Of a stretch of 64,000 bases of DNA, positions 11,903 to 24,013 are shown in pieces. Under the pieces are notes generated by a model. That model was not told the DNA's origin and searched no databases. It saw only the letters and a list, made by a program, of their open reading frames with translations. Numbering within the stretch: the first letter of the stretch is position 1; each line of letters begins with the position of its first letter. Source of the DNA: Gonapodya sp. JEL0774 (lineage: Eukaryota > Monoblepharomycota > Monoblepharidomycetes > Monoblepharidales > Gonapodyaceae); NCBI GenBank assembly GCA_027604505.1, contig JADIIX010000099.1:16803-80802 (forward strand), read 5' to 3'. A program made the translations under genes and the position numbers.

Positions 11903-13638
11903 ATGAAAACTCGACGAAAGCGCGCCGTGGGCTCTTCTGGAGTGTCCGCTGCCCCGACGCCTCGCCCAGCGACCTTTACTGTTCAGGATCTTCTGCCCCG
12001 CGTCGCATCTCTGCTTCACTCACTCGATTACCCATCAGCTATTCTCTTTGTTCGCAAAGCTGTCGCTCTGCGTCCAGAGGACCCCAGAATACTTGATTTG
12101 GCCGGACGCGTGGCGCTGGAAGTGGGAGAGGTAGACGAGGCTCGTGAGCGGTTCGTCAAGGCGGAGGAGCTGGACCCTACACCTGCGGATGGTACTGGCG
12201 AACGTACGATGAATGCGTTTTTGGGGAATGTGGAAGAAGACAAGGCTTGGAGCGACCCTGTTCTGCGGGCTGCCCCTTGGACTCGCTGTATGTGTCTCGG
12301 GCAGCTGGTAACCGGCACCGAAGCCGCCAGCTGGTTCCAAAAGGGCCTGGCAATGTTAGAGAGCAGGATTGCAGAATTGGAGAAAGAAAATGGATTAGCT
12401 CCAGGTGCTCTAGCAAACGGGCGCTCTGACGGGACAATGGTACCCCCGATTACCCCGGCGTCCGACCAGGAAGATCCACTCACTACTCTCAGATCTGAAG
12501 CTGCTTCAGCGTTATGTGGACTTGTCGAACTCTACATGACAGACCTGTGGTGAGTTATGCATCATGCAGCACCTTGTTCGATTTGTCCTGCGAGTCGCCA
12601 CAGGCGAGCACGAGAATTCACCGGAGGGCTGGAGAAGAGTACCAAAAGAAGTCAACCGTGCCGCGCTAATGTTGGAGAGACTGTTGGGAATAGGATGCTC
12701 AGTCAGGTTCGCATTGTTGGATTGAGCATTCACGGCTCGCAGTATCTTGGTTCTCACTGGTTCGTGGTTTTCGCGAGCTGCGGACCCCGATTTCACCTCC
12801 CACTATCCGCTCACTACCACACAGTGATGAACCACTGGCCGAACAGCTTGCCTCCACTTACGCTCACCGAGCACTCCACCACGCGCCTCACTCCCCAGAA
12901 GCCCTCCAAACCCTTGCATCCCTCCTCATCACCCAACAGCGCCCAAATGAAGCCCGTGAAGTTGCCAAACGAGCCCTAGCGGGCTGGCTCGACTCGGTCA
13001 TCACGGCGCTTGACGGCGCAGAAGCTGCCGTCGCCCCAGTGGATCCCTCCTCCGCCACTTTGGACATGGCAATGCCGCCCTACCCCTCTCGCCTCTCTCT
13101 TGCCAAACTCCTCATTGAACTGGATGACCTCCCGCGTGCGTTTGACGTTCTTCGAACTTGTGTCGCCGAGGACGACGAGCAAATGGAGGGGTGGTACGTA
13201 TGGGGCTGGGGATACTATTTGGCAGGAATGAAGGTTGGTGCGGAAGAGGGGGGCGCCGGTGCCAGCACTGCCAGCGCTGGGGAGGAAAGGACTCGATCCG
13301 AGTGGTTTGCTGATGCGCGGGACTGTTTCCGCCAATTGGAGAAACTTTACGGGCGCTATCGCCGACAACACGAGGAAGAGAAGCGGTCCGCGGTGGGTTC
13401 GGTGGATGGTGCCGTTGGGAACGGAATGGACGAGGGTGAGGAGGTGGATGAGGAACTCGCCGCGTTTACTGCAATGGTGACTCATGCTACAGAACTGCTT
13501 CAGGAGATGGAAAAGCTGGGGGGGTTTGCGGAAGGAGAGGACGAGGATGGAGACAACGGAGAGGACGGAGACGATGCCTGGGAGGAATTGGAGACGGGAG
13601 AGGACGGAGATGGAGATGAGGAAATGGAGGAGGCTTGA
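11903..13638 (+). CDS. ACL4: Acl4-like TPR chaperone for ribosomal protein L4
   Basis: Acl4 is a dedicated TPR chaperone that binds newly made Rpl4 and escorts it to pre-60S assembly. Exon 1 (11903-12549) starts with a basic KTRRKRA patch, then TPR-like helices (LLHSLDYPSAILFVRKAVAL, ILDLAGRVALEVGEVDEARE). Exon 2 (12825-13638) continues in frame after a phase-2 intron of about 275 bp: EQLASTYAHRALHHAPHSPE, LQTLASLLITQQRPNEAREV, the family-typical LAKLLIELDDLPRAFDVLRT and WYVWGWGYYLAGM, and a very acidic tail. Total about 486 residues. The order LYMTDL / LQTLAS / LLIE / W.GW.YYL matches the Acl4 family as I know it. The acidic C-terminus fits binding of the basic Rpl4. Confidence 0.75.
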
Positions 13639-14268
13639 ATACTCCAGGGCGTTCTGTAACTAATATTTGAGCTCATTGTAGACCTTTACAGTTGGCGATT
13701 GTAATTTACGTCTGTCGGTCATCGCAATGAACTCGTTCGCAAGAAGCAAAGTGAGCCTCATACCCAGCCACCTGGAAATTTATTATGACTTTCCACTCTC
13801 TTGGAGACCTTGTTGTCTGCACATAAGCAACTCCCGCGAACGCCACCTCAAAAATGGTGACGCATTCATGAAGATGCCATTCGGGGAGTGCAAATACATC
13901 AAATAGTGGAGTAAATCACGTCCTTACATTACGGTTGCTCGCTTTCTAAACGAGATGATCGCAGCGAGATGAACACGGTTGAGATTTGTTTTAAACGTGC
14001 ACCGTGAGTCTGGGTGGACAGCTCGGGACAAAGAGGGGACATGGTGCTCCTCTTGTCCTGCTCTTTCAAAAAGAAACAAATCTCATTGAGACCTCCAAGT
14101 TGTTTGCTTTTCCTTGGTGAGGAGAATGAGCTGGCTCTTTAACACGAAATCGTTTTCACGGACAACCCGCTGTGGTGGATGTTTCATCTTTTGACAGAGC
14201 AACAGCGAGAAGCGGCAAAATAGGGCTCACAAAGTTATCATAAGAATCTACAAGTTCACGAACAGAAC
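13639..14268. other. Intergenic, no gene seen
   Basis: There is no long open frame and no recognisable RNA gene on either strand. The sequence begins with the 3' flank of the TPR gene. Confidence 0.5.
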
Positions 14269-15211
14269 ATGGGAGAGCTAAACTTCATCAAGGTCCATGA
14301 CACTCGCGCTTACACGCGGAACTGGAGGACATGGGCTGGTTCAAGGAAAACTACTGTCGGTTCGAGGAACGGCGGTGCATCTATCCGACTCTTCTGTTGT
14401 GTGTTTGACCTGGATCCACTCTGGTCTGCATCGGCATTCGACCAGGTGCGGACGGTGGGAGGAACCCAGTTTGGAGACCTGGGCCACGTCAGCGGTCGAC
14501 TGCTGTTGTTTTGACCAGGTTGAACCACGCCACGGCTCACAGCGAGTGGAGGGAGGTCTAGTCGTGGGAAAGCTCTGTCGTCGCGAACCAGGTGTTGAGT
14601 GCCAGCTGTTTGTTCAAGGATACGTCGTGGAACCGAAACTCGCTTTTGCAAACGTGGTACTGGAGTTATCCAGACTCACAGTACCCATCATCTCTTGAAT
14701 CTCTTGAGTGGAGATACGGATCACGTCTTGATGACGACGAGACTCCGCGTTGTGAACGCGAGCCCTCAGTATCCTCTCGAGGTGGACTCCTCTCCCTGTT
14801 GGACGCGGTTGCGCGATTACATGTCTTGAGTCGATGTCGAGCGAGTACGTCTGCCTCCAATCCAAGAACTCTATTCATACTCATGCCCCTTGACTTGAGA
14901 AGGCAGTGCGCTCACCTTTGCGCGTGAATAATTTCATACAGTCGCGGCACAGAAATGTTCTCTCTCGAAGGCTACGTTTGGAGCTCGAAGCGTTCACGGC
15001 AGGGAGAAGAGGGGACATTGAACGGCAGGAGCGATTCGCTGTACGAGTGCATGGACTCCTTGCCGGGGATGTGAGCTTCAGTGCTTATGAGTTTCGCGTT
15101 CCTTGGGACATTGGGTTCTTTGTGCTCAGGTTCCCGCCAAAGGCTTTTGGCGCTTTGTGGTACCGTACATCCATAACCCCTTCTCTCACCAATCTGGTGC
15201 AATCTTTCTAA
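14269..15211 (+). other. Unassigned stretch with possible exons
   Basis: Several short plus frames look protein-like but none is recognised. One contains the phrase LEDMGWFKENYCRFEERRC (about 14320-14390), another LLQTWYWSYPDSQYPSSLES (about 14655-14715), and a third occupies 14906-15211. Plausible splice sites lie between them, so a short multi-exon gene or a decayed one is possible. Minus frames at 14310-14651 and 14614-14865 overlap and look like shadows. No confident model can be built. Confidence 0.2.
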
Positions 15212-16149
15212 CGTTCTCTTTGAGTTGGTTCCTAATGTGCTTTGAATCAGATGTCACTCGATGATTTAGGGAATTATTTGGCCTACTATAGGGTTGACAG
15301 TATGATAATGGTGCTCGATTTGATGATGAAAGGCTCTCAAGAGAGATTCCACGCAAATGAAATCTTTGGCATTATTGAAATGGAAGACTTCCAACCAAAC
15401 TACAATACTTTGAAATCCTTGTCAGCTTTGTCTCCCTCCGACATTCTCCGCGATCGGTGACGGACCCGCTCTCCTTTGGCGTACTAAAAATCAGGCCGCC
15501 AACATGATCAGCCGGTGATCCCTGGTCGCAAAATTGCTTTCTTGACTGCCGGTTCAAAAATCTTATGTGAAAATATTTAATGTGACCGCAGGGTCGGAAA
15601 AACATGTGAATATAGTTTTATGTCTTGATGAGCGACAAGGGGACGCTCATCATAACCCGCGGGATAAAACCCGCCGCACATTCCTCCGACCGCGCCGGAA
15701 AGTCCGGATTCCAATTGGTTAATACCGGGAGTTTTGATTGCCAAGGAGAAAGAAGAACTTCGATAAACGACAGTCTCCGTCCGGTTAGTGATACATATGT
15801 AAGTATGACGGAGCCCGTCAGTACCGCCGCCACCAGAAGAAACTCACCGAAAAGAGAACGTAGTAAAATGAGAGAATCAGTGATATCTATGCCGTATAAG
15901 TAAACATGGTTTTGCACTCATCCATTCCCATGGTCTGACACTCGCAGAATACTGTATTCGGCGCTGCAGCAGTGGACTTAGTGGACTTTCACTACTTGGT
16001 TACTCTCAATGAATCCTCGTAATTGTATCTGCAAATACATATCAATCACCACCTAGCAACTTACGAACATACACCACCACGCCCTCTGGGCGCTTAATTA
16101 ATTCAGATCGGTTCCAAGTCTAAGACCAGGATTCCACCGACATCGACTG
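15212..16149. other. Intergenic, no gene seen
   Basis: AT-rich sequence with only short frames (for example 15625-15903 plus, 92 codons, no recognisable motif). It flanks the 3' end of the FAD oxidoreductase gene. Confidence 0.4.
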
Positions 16150-18142
16150 TTACATCTTCTCCTTTATAACCCCAGCCAAATGCCGTTCGTCTGCCATCTG
16201 TGCCTCGCTCATAACCAACGGGGTAACCAGACTCGTTTTAGCCCTCGTGCTCTCCAGGACGCGCACGCCCGCATCGGGCCGCTCCCGCCAGCGGAAAAGA
16301 TCTGTATACGGGGTGCGACGTCGATGGAAGACGTCTAAGAAGATGGTGTCCAGGACAGGAGCGAACTGAGTATGCGAGATCAAACCAGGAGTCGGATGAA
16401 AATAAAATAGACAGCACCGAGAAGGCCGCACTGACCTTGAAAGCATGACCCGATCCGCCGGTTGCAACCTGCTCGGGCAAACGCAACGGAACGTCAAGAC
16501 ATAAATCTAACGTCTATGGCATCCCACTTGAAACCCAGTAATCGCACTGCACAACATCTCACCATGACCGAGCTTCCCCATCCTGGTACGTAGTCGACGT
16601 AAAAATGTCCGTCCCACGCGTCCGTGTACCAGCACAACCTGGTCTCGTGTATTCTCATACCCGCCAGCTCCGGAAACGCTGCGTCTACAAACGTGCGGTA
16701 CTCCAGCAAAGTTTGCAAAGGTATGGTGAGACCTGCGTCCGTCACCGAGGTTCGGGGTACTGAGACGGTGCGCGTTGGAGATAAAGGGACTGGGTTGACG
16801 CAGCCTGGACCGTGGTTGGAGATTTTAAGGAGGTTCGGGGTCGATGGATTGAGGGGAAAGCCCTGTGTTGCGTGTAGAATTCACAAAAGTTAGGTGGCGG
16901 ATCGAGTTGTTGAATGTGAAATAACGCTTCAAACGCACGTAGTACCCAGTGGTAGAAATGTCCGCAAACCAGACGGGAAACTTGTCGCCCGAGTACTTTG
17001 GGGCCAGGTTCGGTGGCAATTGGAAGTGGATAACCGATTGGCCGGTCGCGACAAGCTTTCCGTCTAGTTCGGGGACTATGCGAATGTGTGAAGGTGGAGG
17101 TAGTGCGTTCGAGTTCAATGTGAGTGAAAAGCTGGTTCAATTCGGAAGAATCGGATGGGAAACCAGTACGGCGACATACCCAATGAAGGCGTCCACTGTA
17201 GTGAAGCGGAGTCAGTCTCTGAAGAAAAGTCAGTAAAACGCATTCTCATGGGTTTACTGTACGTACCGCTCCACATGCGAGGACGATAAGGTCCCCTTCA
17301 TGCTTAGTGCCGTCAACGGCGACGACACCAGTGGCCTTGCCCTGGGGCCCCTTGACGATACTCTTGACGGCACCAGCCTTACCGCAAACAAACTTGACGC
17401 CCATGGAGCGTGCTGTTTCGGCCATGCGTTCGACGACCTTGGAGGAGAGCGCGTATCCGCCGATTCTATCGTTGTTTGGTGGGATTTGGGATCGCTTTTC
17501 CCGTGAGAAAAAGAGGAAATATGTTGATAGCTCGTCAAGACTCACTTATTGTAATAGCCATCAACATATTTGATGTTTGCGGGTGAGTTTCCCCATGTCG
17601 GGAAACGCTTTTCCACAGGATTGGGTTTCAGAATCTGCCCAGCTTTGAATAGCTTGCAAATTTTTGATTATTCAGGCATGATAAAACCTCTAGTAAGTTG
17701 AGTATAGAGATTTTGAATCACATTGAAGAAATGCACCCACTTCCCCATCACCGACAACTTGCTCCCGGTTCAGGCGCTCTACACTCCCTAACAATCCAAG
17801 CTCCTTGATGCCAAGAAGACTGTTTCTCTCAAAGTCGGTGTCTTCTAGTCTCCGTGTTGAGAGACAGACCACACCAGTTTCGTGGAAGAGAGGTTGCTTT
17901 CCACAATCAACGGCTTCCGTGTTCCAGACTCGAAACTTTTCGATTGCTCTGAGCGCGAGTCGTGCATACAAGCGATCGTTCCCATAATCTAATCTGACAA
18001 CTTTTGAGATGTCGGTAGAGCTGGCATCTTTTGCAGGAATGGTTTCTGACCGCTCGAGGACCAGGACTGAGTGACCTTCCGATTGAAGAGCGCAAGCGGA
18101 AGAAAGGCCAAAGATGCCAGAGCCAACGACAATTACGCGCAT
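16150..18142 (-). CDS. FAD-dependent oxidoreductase of the DAO (sarcosine / fructosyl-amine oxidase-like) family
   Basis: This is a flavoenzyme predicted to oxidise the C-N bond of an amino acid or modified amine. The start at 18142 gives an immediate Rossmann dinucleotide motif, MRVIVVGSGIFGLSSACALQ, followed by a beta strand ending in E (VLVLERSE). Later exons encode FHETGVVCLS, the FPTWGNSPANIKYVDGYYN block, GGYALSSKVVERMAETARSM and a second dinucleotide-site strand (EGDLIVLACGA). The C-terminal part has LCWYTDAWDGHFYVDYVPGW, PEQVATGGSGHAFK and the final FAPVLDTIF...DLFRWRERPD. The GG.GHAFK element is the family's conserved FAD-contacting C-terminal loop. At least six exons; internal boundaries are approximate. 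The substrate cannot be read from sequence. Confidence 0.8.
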
Positions 18143-18476
18143 CGAATTATTTTCAGCACAAGTGGAAGCAGGGAATGGGGGGATGGGGCGCAGATGAAAA
18201 TTCTGATCATGCCTCCCAGTATGCGGGTATAATGTTGACCCGTTCATTTCAGTCGTTACTTTTCTCGTCCTCCAATGACCATTCAAACGTGTCCGCTATT
18301 TTTAGTTGCATTTGTCTCAAATAGCACATGATATGCAGTCGGTCCCACCAAAGAAATAAGGAAAGTTGATGTTGGTGTTGCTGGGTACCAATAGCTGTGG
18401 TGACTGTCCACATAACAATATTCAACGAAATTTCTGAACTGGAACCTCCATTCATCCTATAGCACAGCCCTGCACC
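18143..18476. promoter_or_regulatory. Divergent promoter region, FAD oxidase / IST1
   Basis: The flanking genes start at 18142 (minus) and 18477 (plus), so their promoters share this 334 bp. No operator or named element can be identified with confidence. Confidence 0.35.
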
Positions 18477-20373
18477 ATGGCGACACTCTCACCTGCTCTG
18501 CTGACAAAGCTGAAAACCAATCTGAAGCTTTCCGTGGAACGACTCAAACTCGTCCACGGGAAAAAGATGGCCCAGAACAAGGCCGCGGCGCGGGAGATCG
18601 GGGATTTGTTGAGACAAGGCAAGAGGGAGAGCGCGAGGATTCGGGTGCGTACGCGCACCGTGTAAATTCCGGGAGGGGCAGGCAGTTGGTTGTGTGGCAG
18701 ATTCTGATAACCTCTCTGCTTGATGTATTCAGGTCGAGAACATCATCAGGGAAGACTACTTCATGGAGGCACTGGAGATAATGGAGATATATTGTGACGT
18801 GTTGCTCACTCGATTTGGCCTGATCGAGTCCCTTAGGTGGGCGTTGCGGTTGGACAAAGGAGATTCCCGTCATTTCGATCAAAGGAACGAGGAACTGGGA
18901 ACGTTTCGATGCCCCCGGAATATCTGTCTTTCGTACGACTGGGAACGTAATTTGGGGGAGCATTGGGACCCACCCAAGTGGTTCCAGACTTCCGGCTGCT
19001 GGACCAGCACCTGACGAGGAATGCCGCTAAGCGCTTAAGAGGCCGGTGCCTGTAGCTCAGCGGACCAATTCAAAACGTCACGGGATGCTGTTCTACTCCA
19101 TCCCCGTGGTTTTTGAAGTTACTATTCCCCCAACGCACTCCACCTTTGCCCTGGACTCATTCCCATAATTTGAAGACGCCTGGACCCCGCAATCGAAGAG
19201 GCCGTTCATACAGTAATCTATGCTGCGCCGCGGTTAGCTGATATCAGGGAGTTGATGGTAGTGAGTAGGGAGTCCTGTGAGATTGCATCTCAATAGCAAA
19301 CGAACGGATCAACTCGCATAAGTGCGGCCAAATGAATAAGGAGTACGTGGATAAAAGTGTGGAGTTCTTACTCACTTCATATGGGGTCACGGAACCAATC
19401 ACATCTCATGTGATCCCCGTCCCGCGAGTTGCCTTTTGACCGGAGCCGCGCGTTTAGGCTCCACCATAAATTGCACGGACTGATTTTGATGAGCTTCACG
19501 GGCTCGGAACCTAAGTGTGTGTGTTGTGTGGTAGCGAAAAACTTCGTATCCCACTGACCCATTTTTAACCGCTTGCAATCTGTCATATCTGTGTTTTCAC
19601 GAACTTTACATGGGTACCTTCTCAAGATTCGCGATATCTTGATTGTCAAATTTGGTAAGGACGTTGGGGTTTTGGCGAGCGAGAATCGGTATGAGACAGT
19701 AAGCACAAAGGTGAGCAATGGAGACTGAAAACTTGATGAGTAACCCTTTTTCTGTTGTTGACCCTCTCTCTGAATATACCTTCTAACAATATCGCGGTGC
19801 ATTTAGATTGTCACTAAACTCCAACTCCAAACTCCTCCCTTATCCCTCGTACAATCCTACCTCATCCAAATCGCCAAGCAATACGGCGTTCCCTACGACC
19901 CGGACCCGGTTGACGACGGTCTGGACGAGTTCGGCACAGATGCCGTGCTGCTAACGGAACCAAATTTGGTGGGGTTGCCGACGCAAACGCCCTCAGAATC
20001 TGCACCCACCTCTTCACCAGCCGCACTGAGCGCACCTACCAGAGGAGCTGCAGCGGGCCAGTCGAAACCTGCGGTGACAGCAAAGCAGACTTCCGGACCG
20101 ACTTATCCATTCAACAGTGCCGGTAGCTTTGAGATTGGGCCGGCTGTGGGTGCCGGAATGCCTGGCGCACGGCCTGGATCAGGGGCAGGGGCAGGGGAAT
20201 ATGGAGGGTACAGTGGTGGATCTACAACTGGTGGAAGTGATCCGGATTATGAGAGTTTGCTCCGACGTGAGTTGCTACCATATGTCGTCGTTCCTCCTTG
20301 ACACAGGGCGACAGTGACCGGTATGCGTGCGTGTTTCTTCCAAACAGGATTTGAGGCTTTGAAGAGAGGATAA
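18477..20373 (+). CDS. IST1: IST1, ESCRT-III associated protein
   Basis: Ist1 regulates Vps4 and ESCRT-III in multivesicular-body sorting and membrane abscission. Six exons join in frame: 18477-18644, 18733-18836, 19176-19257, 19627-19710, 19807-20266 and a 26-nt last coding exon, 20348-20373; total about 307 residues. The N-terminal Ist1 domain is clear: TKLKTNLKLSVERLKLVHGKK, ENIIREDYFMEALEIMEIYC, LTRFGLIESL, then AVHTVIYAAPRLADIRELM and SYLIQIAKQYGVPYDPDP. A low-complexity Pro/Ser/Gly linker follows. The tiny last exon supplies RFEALKRG, the C-terminal MIT-interacting motif type expected for Vps4 binding. That match justifies splicing at the GTGAGT at 20267 rather than reading to the nearby stop at 20301. 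Confidence 0.9.
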
Positions 20374-20839
20374 TGGCGAGAACTTGACCAATTATAAATT
20401 CCGAATTCTCAAATATTTGAAAGAACGTATGACTGGGAAGTTGATTCCAGAGTCCCTTATGTAGATGTGTGATGAGGCCATCTTTCGTTTTGACAACCTG
20501 CGCCAGGGACAACACAATAGTTCGGTCCACCAACCACTACCCATCCGAAAATTCTACTCGGGGTTCCATTGAGAAGCGTCGCGTAGAAGGTGGGACGTGA
20601 TAAAGTCGGGTAAGCGTGCGAGAAACTGCGAGTGATCATCTGGGCACCAAGACAGACCTGTCGATGGGGGACTGATTGGCATTAGCCGAGTCTTGTTCGC
20701 GTACACTCGAGAACCCGCTCTTCTCCTTCAATAAGGAGTACCGCGCGAGCTTCTGTCTAGGGAATTTGGCCCCCATAAGTGTGTCCGAATGAACTCACAA
20801 TGATCGTCCAATTTCGACTTCACCTTCTCACAGGCGACA
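20374..20839. other. Intergenic region upstream of RhGC-I
   Basis: No gene is seen. This is the 3' flank of IST1 and the presumed promoter of the first rhodopsin-cyclase paralogue. Confidence 0.4.
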
Positions 20840-23816
20840 ATGAAAGACGAAGATAATACCCTCCGTGGGGCGTGCTGGGAGGTCTGCTGCAAATTTTGAA
20901 CACTGTCTTCCGTGGTCAAAATCCACTCACCCGTACCTACGACCATCCAAGTGTGACTGCCCAGAATATGCCCACGTTGCTGCTGCTCTCCATTGTGGTG
21001 ACTGTGGGCATCTCGTCACTCACCATGCGGTCGTAGACCGCCTCACACCCATTCCGCCAGTCATCATGTCTGACGGTGCTGGAGGTACTGTGTACGGCAC
21101 CCCTTTACCAATGTCCATGACCATGCAGCAGCATCAACATTTCATGATGCAGCAACAAATGATGATGGCGGGCGGAGCCACGCCGCATTTGGGATCTCTA
21201 ATGCCGTCCTATGCGGCGACTGGCGTCCCCTTCCAATCTGCCAGACCTTTTGGATCGCCTGCCGGTATGAACGAGTCACTTCACCCTACTATGTACCAGA
21301 TGGAGCCTATGGGCCACACCTCAAATCCCGTCTCTGGAGTTGAAGAATGGAGAACTGTGATGCAACGTTCTGATATGGTCAAGGGCACGAACAAGGAAAC
21401 CTCAGAAGTCAGCCAGGTGATTGCGGAACAGGACTCAACACCGCCTCCGCCGGGTGTGCAGTCAAACTCCGTGGCTGTACAGGAGCTGAGGCGCCGTGAG
21501 TTCGGCCCGTTAGACCTTCGTCACGTTTGAGCTCCCTACTTTGCGTACCGGTCGAAGCTCATCGCAATGTTATCCTTATCTCCTTGGTGGCAAATAGGAA
21601 AACACAATCCATCTGATGCCAGCCAGTCCAGCTCCACCTCGGCTGCTCTTACGCCTTGCGAGGCAACCATGGAACCGGTTCAAGCAAATTGCCCAACAAC
21701 CTCCCCAACGCTGCCCGCTCACTTTAGTGTCCTTTTTATCCTCCATATTAGCGTTTGGCTTGCCGCAGTATCATACCTCTTGTTCACAAGGGACCCAGTG
21801 ACAAAATTCGGAAGTAAAACCGGACGCAAAGAGTGCCAAGGATCAGGAGCGGAGAAACTTATGGAAAGGTTTGGAGTATTCGGTGCGGTGAGTTTGCTTG
21901 ATGTAAAGAAGATTTACTGAGCCGTACAAACACACGAGATAACGCTATTCCTCTTCGGTGCGCTCCTCCCGCGCTCCAACGGGACTATCGGCGCTTGCTA
22001 GACCGTAATGGTTCTTAGCACGCTCGTGGCAGGGTGGATATCCGTTCGTGGTATTTCTGCACACAGGAGGGCCTTGGCCAGAGTGGTGGCAGCAGTGAGT
22101 TTCAGTCACTGTATACCACTGGTCGGTACTGTGGAGCTTGCAGTTTACTAAGTCCTGCGTCTACACACACAAGTCACTGGTTCTATCAACAATTCCGTAT
22201 TTCCTTCCTGTGATTTCCACCCTCCCAATTACTCCACTGCACCTTCTTAAAGGCATATCCCCGATATATCAGTCTGTTCTCGCCGTTTCTCGCACCGTTT
22301 CTTCAGCACTCCTCCTTCTCTTTCTATCGGCTCTTCCCTCCACGGCGACTGGCCGTGATACTGTTCCTATGTTGTCTCTCTATCTCTCCTCCATTGCCGC
22401 CATTTTCTCCATCAGTGCTTCTGCCCCTTGGCGACATCTGTTGTTTGTATTTTCGATTGCGGGACATGCTTCTGTCGTCAAAGCCGTTGCGAGGTTTATG
22501 GATGGACAATTCTGGGGAATGGCAACGTGGATACGAGTACCGGTGAAATTTGGTCTCGTGGTGAGCTGGTCAGGCTGGCATGTCGGTTTCTTTTGTAAGT
22601 CGAATCGGTTTGTCGACGGATTACACAACTAATCTCTCTCTTCCCGGCGTCAACACCCCATTGTGTTAGTGCATATCGTCGGCATTATATCTCACGAACG
22701 ATATGAAAACACCGTCGTGGTGGCGGATGTGGTGGCCAGAATTGTTTTGGTGTGTGCTTGACAAAAGGTTGTTCCTTGGTGGTTCACGCGGTCTGTTTAC
22801 GCAACAATCCTAATGACGACAGCCGCTATTAATACTCGTGACTTATACAAACCAACAAAGTGGAGCACTCGATGAACCAAGAGCACAAAATGAAATCACT
22901 ATGGAGGACAAAATAGGCACTGCGATGGATGGTCTGCTGCGAAGTGCGTCGATCCCTAAACAGTGAGCCATATAATCCGTGCTTAGAGTCCGTGGCATTG
23001 TGGAAAGTGTATTGCGTTATCTACCCCGGGTGCCACAATCAGAGTGCTCGAAGCATTCGAAGCCGGCGACAATGCGCCCAAGTGGTCCATCAGGACTCAC
23101 GATACAGCTGCTGTGGTGATCGTTCGGATAGCAAATTACGCGGTTTTGGAAGCAAAACTCGAAGTGAGTGGCCCTAAATCTCACACGTGCTCACGCCCAA
23201 CCACTGCATACCTCCTCACTCAATTCGCTCACAGTCAAAGGGAATTGAATCTTTTTTTGCCAAGTTTAAGGCTGTATATGCTAGTCTGGGCGCCGAGCGC
23301 GGCGTTATAAGCATAGATGTGAACCCCGGCACTTGGGCAGCGGTGGCTGGCTATTGTGTCGGCGAAGTCAAAGAAATGAGCCCGTCATACGCGGTAGACT
23401 TTGCCGTCGAATTGATGAACAAAATGAAAGAAACGAAAGTGATTATGGGTGCGAAAGGTGAGATGGCGACTTCGATTGAACTTGTAATTGGGGTTACGAC
23501 TGGTGAGTCAAGGTCAAAAGAATCCCATTTCCACACCTTAAAATACAATGTGCATTGTTTAGGATCCATCACGGTGGGAGAGACAGAAGGACGCGTTTGC
23601 GCTGCAGGTCCTCCTCTCGACAATGCGTGTTTAGCAGTTCAGATGACCAAGCACTGCGGTATCTTCGTCGATGAGTCAACGTTCGAAGCCATCAAGGATA
23701 ACCCAAAATTCAGAATGAGTGGCCCGGAGATTATTGAGCGGAAAGGAGACCGAGCAATGACAACTTATCACGTCGATCTGCGATTGACAACAGAGGAAAT
23801 TGAAGTGCTTCCATAG
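20840..23816 (+). CDS. RhGC-I: rhodopsin-cyclase paralogue without retinal Lys or cyclase catalytic residues
   Basis: Architecture as in the three paralogues: a 42-nt first exon (20840-20881, MKDEDNTLRGACWE), then at 20952 the motif CDCPEYA...CGDCGHLVTHHAVVDRL, a Met/Gln-rich linker, membrane helices and a cyclase fold. The TM7 exon reads VVVADVVARIVL where paralogues have ADIFAK: the Schiff-base Lys codon is AGA (22738-22740). The cyclase exons (about 23050-23816) align end to end with RhGC-II but show VRIANYA for FSDIVNY (first metal Asp to Arg), PGTW for IGDAF (second Asp to Gly), the preceding Glu to Asp, and LDNACL for VNTASR (Asn to Asp, Arg to Leu). Frames stay open and splice sites are kept, for example GVTTG with a GTGAGT donor at the family intron position. 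It is predicted to be light-blind and catalytically dead, possibly a dimer partner. Middle TM exons are approximate. Confidence 0.75.
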
Positions 23817-24013
23817 GAGTGAAGAATAGCCTTAGTACATGGACATTGTGCTCTAGTAACTTGTTTACTGGCTCATTGTCTTAGAACATGGGAGCTTGAA
23901 GTAGCGTTGTATTGTGTTCGTGTGATGCACCGGTTCATGTAACACCTTTGTGGTTGACCGAGACACTAGTCGCCCATCACCTGCTCTGAGAGTTTACACA
24001 GCATACAATTCCA
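23817..24013. other. Short convergent intergenic region
   Basis: Between the stops of RhGC-I and HEM3. Nothing else is seen. Confidence 0.5.

Noticed and set aside
19045-19075. tRNA-like stretch (TGTAGCTCAGCGG) inside IST1 intron 2
   Set aside because: Only a D-arm-like string is present; there is no T-arm GGTTCGA box, anticodon stem or acceptor pairing downstream.
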